A DNA stretch of 64,000 nucleotides from an uncultured Muribaculum sp. (GCA_910578785.1 CAJTSJ010000009.1:1-64000); one strand, 5' to 3'. Numbered from the stretch's first letter, positions 42,865 to 52,346 are shown. Notes: generated by a model not told the origin, from the sequence alone. Program-made: numbers and translations.

Positions 42865-44097
42865 ATGAAGAATCCAATATTTGACATAGACAACTGGAAG
42901 GAAATCACCGCCACTCTCGCGCGCAACAAGACGCGCACCTTCCTGACGGCGTTCGGCATATTCTGGGGCACCGCCATGCTGGCCCTGCTATGGGGCGGTT
43001 CGCAGGGCATGCAGGGCATGCTGATGAAGAATTTCGACGGTTTTGCCACAAACTCGTGCGCGGTTTTTCCCAACCGTACAACCCTGCCTTACAAGGGATT
43101 CAAGAAAGGTATGGGGTGGTCGTTGACGCAGACCGATATCGACAACATACGCCGGGCATGTCCCGAAATCGACAAGTCGACCGGTATGCTGCGATACGCC
43201 GCCACCATCGGCTACAGCGATAAGAGCTACAGCGGTTCGATTCAGGGTGTGGAGCAGGGGTACGCCGACATAAACACCCCGCAGATGTTTGAGGGACGCT
43301 TCATCAACGACATCGACGGACGCGGCGACAAGAAGGTCTGTGTGCTCGGAAAGCGCATAGCCGGAGAACTGTTCGGCGATGTGTCGCCTCTGGGTAAATT
43401 TGTGCTTATCGACAACATCTATTATCTGGTTGTAGGAGTGGCCGGGCAAAAGTCCCAGGCATCTATCGGCGGAAGTATAGACGAGTCGGTGCTGGTGCCG
43501 CTCAGCACCATGCGGCGCGCCTACAACGCAGGGGTGAGAATCGATTATTTCGTCTACACCACCGCTCCCGGCGTCAAGCCGTCGTCGTTGCGTCCGCGCA
43601 TAATGCGTACGGTAAGGGCTATGCACCCGATTCATCCCGACGACACTTCGGCCGTGGAGATGTGGGACGTGTCGGACGAGTTCGAGCAGGTAACTTCGGT
43701 GTTTACCGGCATCAATATTCTGGTACTGTTCGTCGGAATCGGTTCGTTGCTTGCCGGTATAATCGGCGTGGGCAACATCATGTGGATCATAGTCAAGGAA
43801 CGTACACAGGAGATAGGCATACGCCGCGCCATCGGAGCCAAACCCCGCGACATAATCATGCAGGTGCTCTTCGAGAGTATCGTCCTGACCATAGTGGCGG
43901 GTACGGCCGGCATCTGTTTTGCCGTGCTTGTCCTGGTCGGAGTGGCCATAGGAACTGAGGAGAACGGATTTCAGCTCATGTTCTCTCATGCCGTCACCAT
44001 CATGGCTCTGTTTCTTGTGCTCGGCACTGCCGCAGGAACCATCCCGGCTCTCAAGGCTATGAACATCAAACCGATAGAGGCTCTTAACGATAAATAA
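42865..44097 (+). CDS. MacB-like FtsX-domain ABC permease 2
   Basis: 410 aa paralog of the preceding permease: N-terminal helix FLTAFGIFWGTAMLALLWGG, periplasmic core domain, C-terminal GVGNIMWIIVKERTQEIGIR and ALKAMNIKPIEAL. Two different permease genes with one ATPase suggest a heterodimeric channel. Confidence 0.93.
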   Translation: MKNPIFDIDNWKEITATLARNKTRTFLTAFGIFWGTAMLALLWGGSQGMQGMLMKNFDGFATNSCAVFPNRTTLPYKGFKKGMGWSLTQTDIDNIRRACPEIDKSTGMLRYAATIGYSDKSYSGSIQGVEQGYADINTPQMFEGRFINDIDGRGDKKVCVLGKRIAGELFGDVSPLGKFVLIDNIYYLVVGVAGQKSQASIGGSIDESVLVPLSTMRRAYNAGVRIDYFVYTTAPGVKPSSLRPRIMRTVRAMHPIHPDDTSAVEMWDVSDEFEQVTSVFTGINILVLFVGIGSLLAGIIGVGNIMWIIVKERTQEIGIRRAIGAKPRDIIMQVLFESIVLTIVAGTAGICFAVLVLVGVAIGTEENGFQLMFSHAVTIMALFLVLGTAAGTIPALKAMNIKPIEALNDK

Positions 44098-44122
44098 AAA
44101 CCAAAAATATATTCAAGAAAAA

Positions 44123-45226
44123 ATGAAAAAGGTAATTCGCATTACGCTTTGGACTCTCGTTGCCTTGATTTTTGTCGGCACGTTTGTCTATCTGTACTTC
44201 AACTCACGTCCGAAAGAGGTGGTCTACGATATTGTCAGCCCGTCGGTGGACAATATCGAACGCTCCACTGTGCTTAACGGAAAGATTGAACCACGCGACG
44301 AGATTGAAATCAAGCCGCAGATATCCGGAATCATATCGGAAATCAGCGTCGAGCCGGGCGACATGGTAAAAGAAGGCGATATTATAGCCAAAATCAAGGT
44401 GATTCCAGAGGAGTCGCAACTGTCGTCGGCACAGAACCGTGTGGATGTGTCGAAACTGTCGCTTGACCAGGCCAAAAACGAGTATGACCGTACGAAAGCG
44501 CTGTATGACAAAAAGTTCGTGTCGCGCGAAGAGTGGGAGCAGTCGGAAGTGGCTTTACATAAGGCCGAAGCTGAGTATCTGGCGGCTGTTGACGCACTCT
44601 CAATCGTGCGCGACGGTATATCGAGCATCAATGCCCAGCAGAGCAACACTCTGGTGCGCGCTACAATCGACGGCTTGATTCTGGAGGTTCCGGTCAAGGT
44701 CGGAAGCTCGGTAATTCAGGCCAACACGATGAACGACGGTACGACCGTGGCCAAGATTGCCGACATGAGCAACCTGATCTTCAAGGGTAAGGTCGACGAG
44801 ACTGAAGTAGGACAGCTTAAAGCGGGAATGCCTACGGAGATTTCCATCGGTGCCATTCCCGGAGTGACGCCCGACGCGGTGATAGAGTACATAGCGCCGA
44901 AGAGCACCGAGGAGAACGGCTCGAACACTTTTGAAATCAAGGCCGCCATACAGGTGCCCGATTCGGTACAGCTTCGCGCCGGCTACAGCGCCAATGCTAA
45001 GATTCTGCTCGCGCATGCAGAAGGTGTGCTGACTGTGCCTGAATCGGTGGTAGAGTGGGTGGGCGACAGCACTTTCGTGTACTGCCTAACAGCGTCGGAG
45101 CCGAAGCAGGAGTTTGAGCGACGTGCCATAGCCACCGGCCTGTCGGACGGGGTGAAAATCGAGGTCATATCGGGGATAGACAAGGATGTCCAACTTAGAG
45201 GTGCGGCCGTGGCCGACAACAAATAA
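44123..45226 (+). CDS. Periplasmic adaptor (HlyD/MacA family)
   Basis: 367 aa. N-terminal membrane anchor (ITLWTLVALIFVGTFVYLYF), lipoyl half-motifs (IKPQISGIISEISVEPGDMV, then VRATIDGLILEVPVKVGSSV), alpha-hairpin (about 95-165) and beta-barrel domain. It connects the ABC permeases to the TolC-type channel encoded next. Confidence 0.94.
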   Translation: MKKVIRITLWTLVALIFVGTFVYLYFNSRPKEVVYDIVSPSVDNIERSTVLNGKIEPRDEIEIKPQISGIISEISVEPGDMVKEGDIIAKIKVIPEESQLSSAQNRVDVSKLSLDQAKNEYDRTKALYDKKFVSREEWEQSEVALHKAEAEYLAAVDALSIVRDGISSINAQQSNTLVRATIDGLILEVPVKVGSSVIQANTMNDGTTVAKIADMSNLIFKGKVDETEVGQLKAGMPTEISIGAIPGVTPDAVIEYIAPKSTEENGSNTFEIKAAIQVPDSVQLRAGYSANAKILLAHAEGVLTVPESVVEWVGDSTFVYCLTASEPKQEFERRAIATGLSDGVKIEVISGIDKDVQLRGAAVADNK

Positions 45227-45231
45227 AAACG

Positions 45232-46539
45232 ATGAAGATGAATATACGCATGTACGTAACGGCATCGGCGCTGACGCTTGCGGTGCTGTCCGTGTCGGGG
45301 CAGGCATGGACGCTTGACCAGTGCGTGGACTACGCTATTGAACACAACATCACACTCAAGCAGCGTGCCGCCGACTACGAGTCGTCGAAAATCTCGGTGG
45401 CTTCTGCCAAGGCGGGCTATCTGCCTAATGTCAGCGCCGGCATAAGCCAGTCGTGGAGCCTGGGACGTGGCCTGACATCGGAAAACACCTATGCCAACCG
45501 CAACACATCGAGCACCTCGTGGAATGCGTCAATCAACGTGCCGTTGTTCGACGGACTGTCGACGCCGCGTCAGGTGAGCTACGCCAAAGCCAATCTGGCG
45601 GCGACACTTGAGCAGTTTGAGGCGGCAAAGGAGAATGTGACCCTTAACGTAATCACATCATATCTGCAGGTGCTTTACAACAAGGAGCTTCACGAAGTGG
45701 CTCTGAACCAGGTGGAATTGTCAAAGTACGAGCTTTCGCGCCAGGAGGCGTTGCTTGAGGCGGGAAAGATTCCGGAAGTCGACATGCTTGAGGCAAAGTC
45801 GCAGCTGGCTCAGGATGAACTAAGCGTGGCCACGAGCGCAAACGACACCCGCCTGTCGCTCCTCGACCTCGCTCAGCTTCTTGAACTTGACGACATAGAG
45901 GGGTTTGATGTGGCTCCGCTCGAAGAGGAAAGCGGTCTGCTGGCATCGCCTGACGATGTCTACGCCCAGGCACTTAACATCAACCACGGACTGCGTGCGG
46001 CCCGAAGCAATATATTCGCCGCCGAGCGGAGCATCACTCTCGCCAAGTCGGGATATATGCCCCGTCTGTCGTTCAACGCCGGCATAGGCAGCAGCTACTT
46101 CACAATGAGCGGAATGGACAGCGATTCGTTCGGCCGTCAGATGAAAAACAACTACAGCACCAACTTCGGACTGTCGCTGAGCATACCGATATTCGACGGC
46201 CTGTCTACCCATAATTCTGTACGCCGCGCCAAGGTTCAGCGCATCACTGCCCAGCTTCAGTATGACGAGGCGGAACAGAATCTGTACAAGACCATCCAGC
46301 AGGCTTACTATCAGGCCGACGGGGCGCAAAAGAAGCTAAAGGCCAGTGAAACGGCCAGCGAAACTGCCGACAAGGCATTCGAGGCGATGCGTGAGAAGTA
46401 TAACATAGGCCGCGCCACGCCAACTGAATATGAACAGACCAAGACCCGCGCACTGCGGGCAAAGGCCGAGTGCATACAGGCACGCTATGAGATGATAATG
46501 CGCGCCCGCATCCTTGACTTCTATGCCCGCGGGTTCTGA
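45232..46539 (+). CDS. TolC-family outer membrane efflux channel
   Basis: 435 aa, signal peptide (ASALTLAVLSVSGQA), two OEP repeats with TLDQCVDYAIEHNITLKQR and the second repeat starting near residue 245 (ALNINHGLRAARSNIFAAER). Completes a MacA-MacB-TolC type tripartite exporter. Exported substrate unknown: antibiotics, peptides or lipids are all possible. Confidence 0.94.
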   Translation: MKMNIRMYVTASALTLAVLSVSGQAWTLDQCVDYAIEHNITLKQRAADYESSKISVASAKAGYLPNVSAGISQSWSLGRGLTSENTYANRNTSSTSWNASINVPLFDGLSTPRQVSYAKANLAATLEQFEAAKENVTLNVITSYLQVLYNKELHEVALNQVELSKYELSRQEALLEAGKIPEVDMLEAKSQLAQDELSVATSANDTRLSLLDLAQLLELDDIEGFDVAPLEEESGLLASPDDVYAQALNINHGLRAARSNIFAAERSITLAKSGYMPRLSFNAGIGSSYFTMSGMDSDSFGRQMKNNYSTNFGLSLSIPIFDGLSTHNSVRRAKVQRITAQLQYDEAEQNLYKTIQQAYYQADGAQKKLKASETASETADKAFEAMREKYNIGRATPTEYEQTKTRALRAKAECIQARYEMIMRARILDFYARGF

Positions 46540-46589
46540 CATAGTATCGTATTTTAAATAATTCTGACATAGTATTGTATTTTAAATAA
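46534..46589 (+). repeat. 28-bp tandem duplication across the tolC stop
   Basis: Two units (46534-46561 and 46562-46589) beginning TTCTGACATAGTAT and ending GTATTTTAAATAA, with one mismatch. The first unit contains the stop codon of the TolC gene. Confidence 0.95.
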
Positions 46590-46612
46590 TAATGTAGTAG
46601 CCGACCGGTGGT

Positions 46613-46668
46613 ACGGATGCGGCAGGACGGGGACGAGAAACATGGTTAACTGTCCTTGCCGTATCCGT
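46613..46668 (+). terminator. Stem-loop after the exporter operon
   Basis: ACGGATGCGGCAGGAC pairs with GTCCTTGCCGTATCCGT with two small mismatches. No T tract follows, so it may act as a partial terminator. Confidence 0.45.
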
Positions 46669-46758
46669 ATCGGAGGCCGGAATCCGGTCAACGATGAGGC
46701 TTTTGCCGATGGTTTTCAGGAATTTGTCTATTAGTTGAAAAAAATCGGATAAATAATT

Positions 46759-46788
46759 TTGTATAATCTAAATATAGCACTATCTTTG
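46759..46788 (+). promoter_or_regulatory. Promoter of the second ABC/GntR operon
   Basis: TTG (46759-46761), 19-bp spacer, -7 box TATCTTTG (46781-46788). The operator-like sequence follows 2 bases later, covering the predicted start site. Confidence 0.75.
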
Positions 46789-46790
46789 CA

Positions 46791-46812
46791 GTGTACTAAT
46801 ATACTAATACAC
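46791..46812. promoter_or_regulatory. Operator-like inverted repeat, predicted GntR/YtrA site 2
   Basis: GTGTACTAAT then ATACTAATACAC: 18 of 22 positions are palindromic. GTGTA/TACAC half sites resemble those of YtrA-subfamily GntR regulators. Two bases differ from the site at 40825-40846. Confidence 0.7.
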
Positions 46813-46816
46813 GAGT

Positions 46817-47665
46817 ATGCTTAAAATCGATAACATCACATTCTACTATCCTCGCCGCAAGAGTCCGGTCATTGACGGGTTCAGCCTGGAAATGAAGCCT
46901 GGCGGCATATATGGATTGCTTGGACGCAACGGTGCGGGCAAATCGACTTTGCTCTACCTGATATGCGGTCTGCTAACGCCGAAGCATGGCGAAGTCAATT
47001 ATAAGGGTGTCAACACGCGTCTGCGCCGAACGTCGACCCTTAATGACATATTCATAGTGCCGGAAGAGTTCACGCTTCCGCCCATAAGCCTGAAGAGCTA
47101 TGTGGAGATAAACTCGAGGTTCTATCCCAAATTTTCGCAAAAGGATCTGGAGGATCATCTGGCCAAGTTCGACATGCCGCTTGACATCAATCTCGGAGCA
47201 CTGTCGATGGGTCAGAAGAAGAAGGCCTACATGTGTTTCGCGCTTGCCTGCAACACATCGTTGCTGTTGATGGACGAACCGACCAACGGACTTGACATAC
47301 CGGGCAAGAATTCCTTCAGGAGCTTCATAGCCTCGGTGATCAACGACGAGCGCACCATCGTCATATCTACACATCAGGTGCGCGACATCGACAGCATCCT
47401 TGACCATATCATAATCATGGATAACCGCGGCGCGCTTCTGAATGAATCGGTAGTGTCGATAAGCGAACGCCTGCTGTTCACAACGACCGATAGCCGCGAA
47501 GTGGCCGACAGCGCATTGTTCGCGATGCCTACGCTCGGAGGATACAGCGTGGTGCTGCCGAATGACGGAACGGGCGAGACGGACATCAATCTGGAGATTC
47601 TGTTTGAGCTGGCTCTTGCAAGACCCGAAATGTTGAAATCAATATTTAAAGAAGGGAGGAATTAA
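46817..47665 (+). CDS. ABC transporter ATPase (YtrB-like)
   Basis: 282 aa. Walker A GRNGAGKST, Walker B LLLMDEPTNGLD, switch His VISTHQVRD; the signature reads LSMGQKKKAY. The layout ATPase, integral membrane protein, GntR regulator resembles the ytr operons of Firmicutes, which respond to cell envelope-active compounds. Leader is only about 20 nt and overlaps the operator. Confidence 0.92.
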   Translation: MLKIDNITFYYPRRKSPVIDGFSLEMKPGGIYGLLGRNGAGKSTLLYLICGLLTPKHGEVNYKGVNTRLRRTSTLNDIFIVPEEFTLPPISLKSYVEINSRFYPKFSQKDLEDHLAKFDMPLDINLGALSMGQKKKAYMCFALACNTSLLLMDEPTNGLDIPGKNSFRSFIASVINDERTIVISTHQVRDIDSILDHIIIMDNRGALLNESVVSISERLLFTTTDSREVADSALFAMPTLGGYSVVLPNDGTGETDINLEILFELALARPEMLKSIFKEGRN

Positions 47666-47668
47666 GTT

Positions 47669-48445
47669 ATGGAACTGATGCAAAATTTCGGACTTACGTT
47701 CAGCAAATATCTCAGGGAGAATTCCCGGCAGCTGCTGATAAAGATGCTCGGACTGCTTGCCGTACTGGTAGTGCTGGCCCTGTGGATAGGATATGCATAT
47801 AATATGGATTCATATGCATATTATATGAAATATGACCTCGCACATTCTACTGAACTGGCATTTTTCGCGATAATTCTGCTGTTCCTGGCTATGGGCGGCG
47901 CTTCGGAGGTGATGGCTTTCATGAACACGAAGGAGCACCGTATATCGACCCTTATGACCCCTTCGACGCAACTGTCGAAGTTCCTCTCCGCATGGATAAT
48001 CAACGTGCCGGTGCTGGTCGGAGTGTATATGGCATTCGCCTATTTCGCCGATTTTGTCAGATATGCCGTGTACTCCTCGCTTGACATTCCGGACACTTAT
48101 GTCATGCCGTTCTCCTTCAAATCAAATGATATTCCGTCGGAAGTCATACAGGCATACTTCATGTTCGTCATATTTCTGCAGTCGCTGTTCGTGCTCGGCG
48201 GCACGATATGGTCGAGCAGGGCCTATATAAAAACTATAATCGCCCTGGTGGCGGTGGGGCTGCTCTATTCGGCGCTGGTATCGCTTGGATTCAATCTGAC
48301 GATGAGCGGGGGCCATTATCACCGTATATTCAGCGATGAACCAAGCCTGACGGCCATGTGGATTGCGAACATTGCAGTCAGTCTGGGCATATACGTGCTG
48401 GCGTATTTCAGATTTAAAGAGAGTGAGATAATTAACCGATGGTAA
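47669..48445 (+). CDS. ABC transporter integral membrane subunit
   Basis: 258 aa with six likely membrane helices (about 24-42, 63-82, 112-132, 170-190, 194-212, 230-250). No strong family motif that I recognise. Starts 3 bp after the ATPase gene and should form its membrane partner. Confidence 0.8.
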   Translation: MELMQNFGLTFSKYLRENSRQLLIKMLGLLAVLVVLALWIGYAYNMDSYAYYMKYDLAHSTELAFFAIILLFLAMGGASEVMAFMNTKEHRISTLMTPSTQLSKFLSAWIINVPVLVGVYMAFAYFADFVRYAVYSSLDIPDTYVMPFSFKSNDIPSEVIQAYFMFVIFLQSLFVLGGTIWSSRAYIKTIIALVAVGLLYSALVSLGFNLTMSGGHYHRIFSDEPSLTAMWIANIAVSLGIYVLAYFRFKESEIINRW

Positions 48446-48449
48446 GATA

Positions 48450-48830
48450 ATGATATTTAAAGAGAACAATAAAGCGATATATCTGCAGATAGTCGACAAA
48501 ATCTGTGACGACGTGCTGCTCGGAACCTATGGGCAGGGCGAACGGCTGCCTTCGGTCAGGGAGTTTGCCGCCTCGATTCAGGTCAACGCCAACACGGTCA
48601 TGAGGTCGTATGAACATCTGTCGTCGCTCGGCATCATCTACAACAAGCGCGGCATAGGCTTCTTTGTGGCCGACGACGCGTGCCGGACAATCACGGAGAT
48701 GCGCAGGACTTCATTTCTGGAAAACGAGATTCCGGAAGTGTTCCATCAGTTGCGGCTGCTTGACGTGACACCCGATGCGTTGAGGGATATGTACATCAGT
48801 TATTGTGAAAACCTGAAAAAAACAGAATAA
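48450..48830 (+). CDS. GntR-family regulator, YtrA subfamily
   Basis: 126 aa. N-terminal winged helix AIYLQIVDKICDDVLLGTYG, GERLPSVREFAASIQVNANT, VMRSYEHLSSLGIIYNKRG, followed by only about 45 residues, the short C-terminal tail typical of YtrA. It is encoded third in the operon it probably represses. The two matching operators at 40825 and 46791 suggest it also controls the MacAB-type exporter operon. Confidence 0.92.
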   Translation: MIFKENNKAIYLQIVDKICDDVLLGTYGQGERLPSVREFAASIQVNANTVMRSYEHLSSLGIIYNKRGIGFFVADDACRTITEMRRTSFLENEIPEVFHQLRLLDVTPDALRDMYISYCENLKKTE

Positions 48831-48832
48831 GG

Positions 48833-49735
48833 ATGAAAACTACATCATATATAATAATCGGTCTTCTCGGCCTCGGGGCCGTGGGCGCGTTTGGAATCGG
48901 CGCGTATGTGGGCAATGCGGGAGGAGGTATTCCCGTATCTAAGGCCATGAAAGTGGCCGGTGAGTTTACGAATACCCCGACAGGCAGATTTGCAGTGCTT
49001 GATACGGAAGTAAAGATTTTCTGCGACACATTGCGCATGGATTTATGCAATGATTTGATAATTAATGTGTCGGAGGATGCGTCTCTTGAGTCTCCGAGTA
49101 TCGGGATGAACTCCGACTGGGGCAAGTATCTTACCGTCCGTGAATCGGGCGACAGCCTCATTCTGGACTTTGACTTTCACGAATGTATGCCGGGAAAGAC
49201 GTTCACGCGTGATCGTGTCACTGACAATCCCTCGTCCAGGTTGAAGCCGTTTGTTCCTGCCGACATCACGATTACAGTTCCGAAGGGCATGCTTAAATGT
49301 GTGAATCCCGACCGATATACGAGTTTTACATTCAACGGTCTGGAGGCCGACTCGCTTGATTTCGACCTGCTGACGTCGATGTCGTTCGACATGTGCCGTA
49401 TCGGTAGGCTGTCGTTCTCGGGCAATGTGGAGTCTGGATTTATAAATGATACTTGGAATGGTTCCGTTGATAGTGCGCATCTGCTCTTTAAAGGGTCGCA
49501 GATTGGACTGTTGACTCTTGACGTGCCGGTTGGAACAGTCGGCATCGCGGGCGAGGGTTCGATGATTGAAAAATTGGTGTGGAACGACGCTTCGACCAAA
49601 GGTGGTCAGACGGCTTTTCTGAATGCTCCAAAGGGGACGTTCCGCGAGTTTGAATGGAATTCGCCCACTTATGAAAATACGCTCCAATATCAGTTGGACT
49701 TAAACGCCAAAGGCAAGTTCAGCATAACCGATTGA
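48833..49735 (+). CDS. Membrane-anchored or secreted protein of unknown function
   Basis: 300 aa. N-terminal hydrophobic segment YIIIGLLGLGAVGAFGIGAY serves as signal or anchor. The rest is rich in beta strands with repeating short units (DSLDFDLLTSMSFDMCRIGR and similar), resembling DUF4097/auto-transporter-adhesin-like beta-helix proteins, though not closely enough to name it. It starts 2 bp after the gntR stop, so it is co-regulated with the ABC transporter and may be an envelope-stress sensor or surface component. Confidence 0.7.
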   Translation: MKTTSYIIIGLLGLGAVGAFGIGAYVGNAGGGIPVSKAMKVAGEFTNTPTGRFAVLDTEVKIFCDTLRMDLCNDLIINVSEDASLESPSIGMNSDWGKYLTVRESGDSLILDFDFHECMPGKTFTRDRVTDNPSSRLKPFVPADITITVPKGMLKCVNPDRYTSFTFNGLEADSLDFDLLTSMSFDMCRIGRLSFSGNVESGFINDTWNGSVDSAHLLFKGSQIGLLTLDVPVGTVGIAGEGSMIEKLVWNDASTKGGQTAFLNAPKGTFREFEWNSPTYENTLQYQLDLNAKGKFSITD

Positions 49736-49769
49736 CAGAGGGTTTCCATAGATTATTTGATAATAACGG

Positions 49770-49808
49770 CATCGCCTGCCTTGCTCGTAGGGAGCGGGGC
49801 AGGCGATG
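49770..49808. terminator. Bidirectional terminator
   Basis: CATCGCCTGCC (49770-49780) pairs with GGCAGGCGATG (49798-49808), with an inner GCTC/GAGC pairing. Lies between the convergent 48833 gene and rprY. Followed by GTTCTGTTT on the + side. Confidence 0.8.
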
Positions 49809-49840
49809 GTTCTGTTTATGCGGATGCAGGGCTGTGCCGC

Positions 49841-50551
49841 TTATTTGCCCTTGACTTCAACTTCGGGGGCTATCAGCTTGTAGCCCTTGCCGTGGATGTT
49901 GATGATTTCGATTGACGGGTCGTCCTTAAGGTGCTTGCGCAGCTTGGTGATGTATACGTCCATCGAGCGTGCGTTGAAGTAGTTGTCATCAATCCAGATG
50001 GTCTTGAGCGCGAAGTTGCGTTCAAGTATTTCGTTGACGTGGGCACACAGAAGACTGAGCAGTTCGCTCTCTTTGGTGGTGAGTTTGGTCACCTTGTCGT
50101 CGATCATGAGCACCTGCTTCTGGGTGTCGAAAGTGAATCGACCAATCTTATACATTGTGATTTCTTTGCCTTTCTTGCCTTTGACGCGGCGCAGTATGGC
50201 TTCAATACGGAACACGAGCTCTTCCATGGAGAAGGGCTTGGTGATGTAGTCGTCGGCTCCGATTTTGAATCCTTCGAGGATGTCTTCCTTAAGCGACTTT
50301 GCGGTCAGGAAGATGATGGGGATTTCGGAGTTTACGGTGCGGATCTCTTGTGCCAATGCAAATCCGTCCTTCTTGGGCATCATCACGTCGAGCACGCAGA
50401 GGTCGTACTTGCCTTTAAGGAAGGCTTTGTAGCCGGCTTCGCCGTCGGGGAACAAATCCGCGTTGAACCCTTTTGCCTGAAGATATTCTCTCAGCAACAT
50501 GCCAAGGTTTTCATCATCTTCGCATAATAAAATACGCAAACGTTCTTCCAT
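49841..50551 (-). CDS. rprY: Response regulator RprY-like (OmpR family)
   Basis: 236 aa. Receiver with LRILLCEDDENLGMLLREYL, phospho-Asp in LCVLDVMMPKKDGF, Lys in YITKPFSMEEL. Winged helix in the C-terminal part (LTTKESELLSLLCAHVNEIL, RSMDVYITKLRKHLKDD). Sequence and pairing closely resemble RprX/RprY of Bacteroides fragilis, linked to tetracycline effects and envelope/metabolic regulation. It follows the kinase by 6 bp. Confidence 0.92.
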   Translation of the reverse strand: MEERLRILLCEDDENLGMLLREYLQAKGFNADLFPDGEAGYKAFLKGKYDLCVLDVMMPKKDGFALAQEIRTVNSEIPIIFLTAKSLKEDILEGFKIGADDYITKPFSMEELVFRIEAILRRVKGKKGKEITMYKIGRFTFDTQKQVLMIDDKVTKLTTKESELLSLLCAHVNEILERNFALKTIWIDDNYFNARSMDVYITKLRKHLKDDPSIEIINIHGKGYKLIAPEVEVKGK

Positions 50552-50557
50552 AATAGT

Positions 50558-52075
50558 TTAATTTATTGTAAGTGGTAAAGTAATAATAAAAGTAGAACCG
50601 GAGCCGAACTCGCTTTCAACACGGATGTCGCCGCCGAGTTCGCGCACCATTTTATGTACGTAGGCCAGTCCCAACCCGAAACCTTTCACGTCGTGGCGGT
50701 TTCCGGTGGAGACCCGGTAGAATTTTTCGAAGATTTTTTTCAGATCTTCGCGTTTTATGCCGATTCCGTTGTCGGAGATGCGGATTTCAAGACGGTTGTT
50801 GGATATGTCGGCCGACGATACCTTGAGCTGCAGCGGAATGTCTTCGCGGCGGTATTTGACGGCGTTGTCGAGAAGGTTGAAGATGACGTTGGTGAAGTGC
50901 ATCTCGTCGACTTCGACCAATGCGTTCATAGCCTCCAGGTCAGTCTCGATATGTCCGCTGTAGGATTCGACTTTGAGCTTGAAGGTGCTTACGATGTTGG
51001 CTATGGCCTTGTTGGCATCGATCTCCTGCAGACGCAGTGTGGCCTTCTGGCGGTCGAACATCGACATCTGCAATACCTTTTCCACCTGGAACCGCAGACG
51101 CTTTGTCTCGTCGTTGATGACGGTGGATATATGCTGCATCATGGCCGGCGACTTGCGTACCGAATCGTCGTTGAGCATCTGCGCCGCCAGCGAGATGGAC
51201 GATATCGGGGTCTTGAACTCGTGGGTCATGTTGTTGATGAAGTCGTTCTTCATCTCGGTCAGCCTCTTCTGCTTAAAGGCTATGATGATGGTGTAGAGGA
51301 ACACTATAAGCAGAATGAGCGTAAAGATCATGGACGGAATCATGAACTTTATGGACGACATGATGTAGTTGTGTTTCGTGGGGAAGTACACCTTTATGTA
51401 GTTCATGCGGTTGGCCGGGTCGTTGGGAAACAGGGTCTGCACAAACAGGTTGTCCTTGCCGATGCGGGCGGCGTCGTAGCCTGAGCTCTTGTAGATGGTG
51501 CGTCCGGCGCGGTTGACTACCGCAAATTCAAACGGCAGGTTGAGCCCGTTGTTCTCAAATTCGGAGTGCAGATAGCCGGCCACGGTAGCCGAGTCGGCGC
51601 GTTCCTGGATGGGACGGTTGCTCGACTGGCTGAGTATGTTGAGAATGACCTCGTCGAGGAGTCCCTTCTGGTAAAGATATTGTCCTTTTATGGTCTCCTG
51701 TATGTTGCGGTAACGCTCTGCGTTTGTGCGCTTTATGTCGGATTGCTTAGAATCTTTCTCTCTGATGGTCACATCGGCCTGGAGTCCGTCAGGCATGGTA
51801 AGGGAGTAGTTGAACCGTCCGTTCTTTTCGAGTGACGTCGGTGCTTGTGAATATATGGTGGCTTCTATGGCCGCCGCGTCCTCTTCGAGGAAGTGGCGCG
51901 TCTCGTCCTGTTCGAGTGTGCTCGACACCGCATAGAGGCTTCTGCGGACACCTTCGTTGAACTGGTCGTCGCGCATACGGATCATGTTCTTCATATACAT
52001 AACCTGTATATAAAGCAAGCCGCAGAATGTCAAGGCCATTATAATTGTCAGAAACCAGATAGTAGTTTTCTTCAT
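50558..52075 (-). CDS. rprX: Sensor histidine kinase RprX-like
   Basis: 505 aa. Membrane segments at about 7-28 (WFLTIIMALTFCGLLYIQVM) and about 243-265 (SMIFTLILLIVFLYTIIIAF) border a periplasmic domain. H-box NNMTHEFKTPISSISLAAQM, N-box FNLLDNAVKYR, G boxes ISDNGIGIK and GFGLGLAYVHK. Upstream partner of rprY in the same transcript. Confidence 0.92.
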   Translation of the reverse strand: MKKTTIWFLTIIMALTFCGLLYIQVMYMKNMIRMRDDQFNEGVRRSLYAVSSTLEQDETRHFLEEDAAAIEATIYSQAPTSLEKNGRFNYSLTMPDGLQADVTIREKDSKQSDIKRTNAERYRNIQETIKGQYLYQKGLLDEVILNILSQSSNRPIQERADSATVAGYLHSEFENNGLNLPFEFAVVNRAGRTIYKSSGYDAARIGKDNLFVQTLFPNDPANRMNYIKVYFPTKHNYIMSSIKFMIPSMIFTLILLIVFLYTIIIAFKQKRLTEMKNDFINNMTHEFKTPISSISLAAQMLNDDSVRKSPAMMQHISTVINDETKRLRFQVEKVLQMSMFDRQKATLRLQEIDANKAIANIVSTFKLKVESYSGHIETDLEAMNALVEVDEMHFTNVIFNLLDNAVKYRREDIPLQLKVSSADISNNRLEIRISDNGIGIKREDLKKIFEKFYRVSTGNRHDVKGFGLGLAYVHKMVRELGGDIRVESEFGSGSTFIITLPLTIN

Positions 52076-52338
52076 AATCAGTAGTGAAGTGCGTTTAGAC
52101 TTCTTTTATATTATATAACATTAACAATTGGAGGCGTTAATTGTTTTGGAACTTTCAGATAAATCGTCAGCGCCGTTAATTAACACTCAAATGCAAAATT
52201 AACATAAAAGCCTAATAAACCAAAATTCCACCGTAAATATTATCGAGGATTTAAACTTTAATAGCATTTGAGCGATGTCAAATAAATAGATTCGTTTAAA
52301 AAAGTTATAATAAAATTTCAGTCGAGCTATTAATTTGC

Positions 52339-52346
52339 TAACTTTG
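52339..52346 (+). promoter_or_regulatory. -7 box directly before murI (leaderless)
   Basis: TAACTTTG ends 5 bases before ATG 52352, with no alternative downstream start possible before the conserved GPIGVFDSG. No good -33 element. Confidence 0.45.

Noticed and set aside
41622..43073. 483-codon open frame on the minus strand
   Set aside because: Antisense to the MacB-like permease genes; no start context or domain, and the sense frames carry the FtsX motifs.
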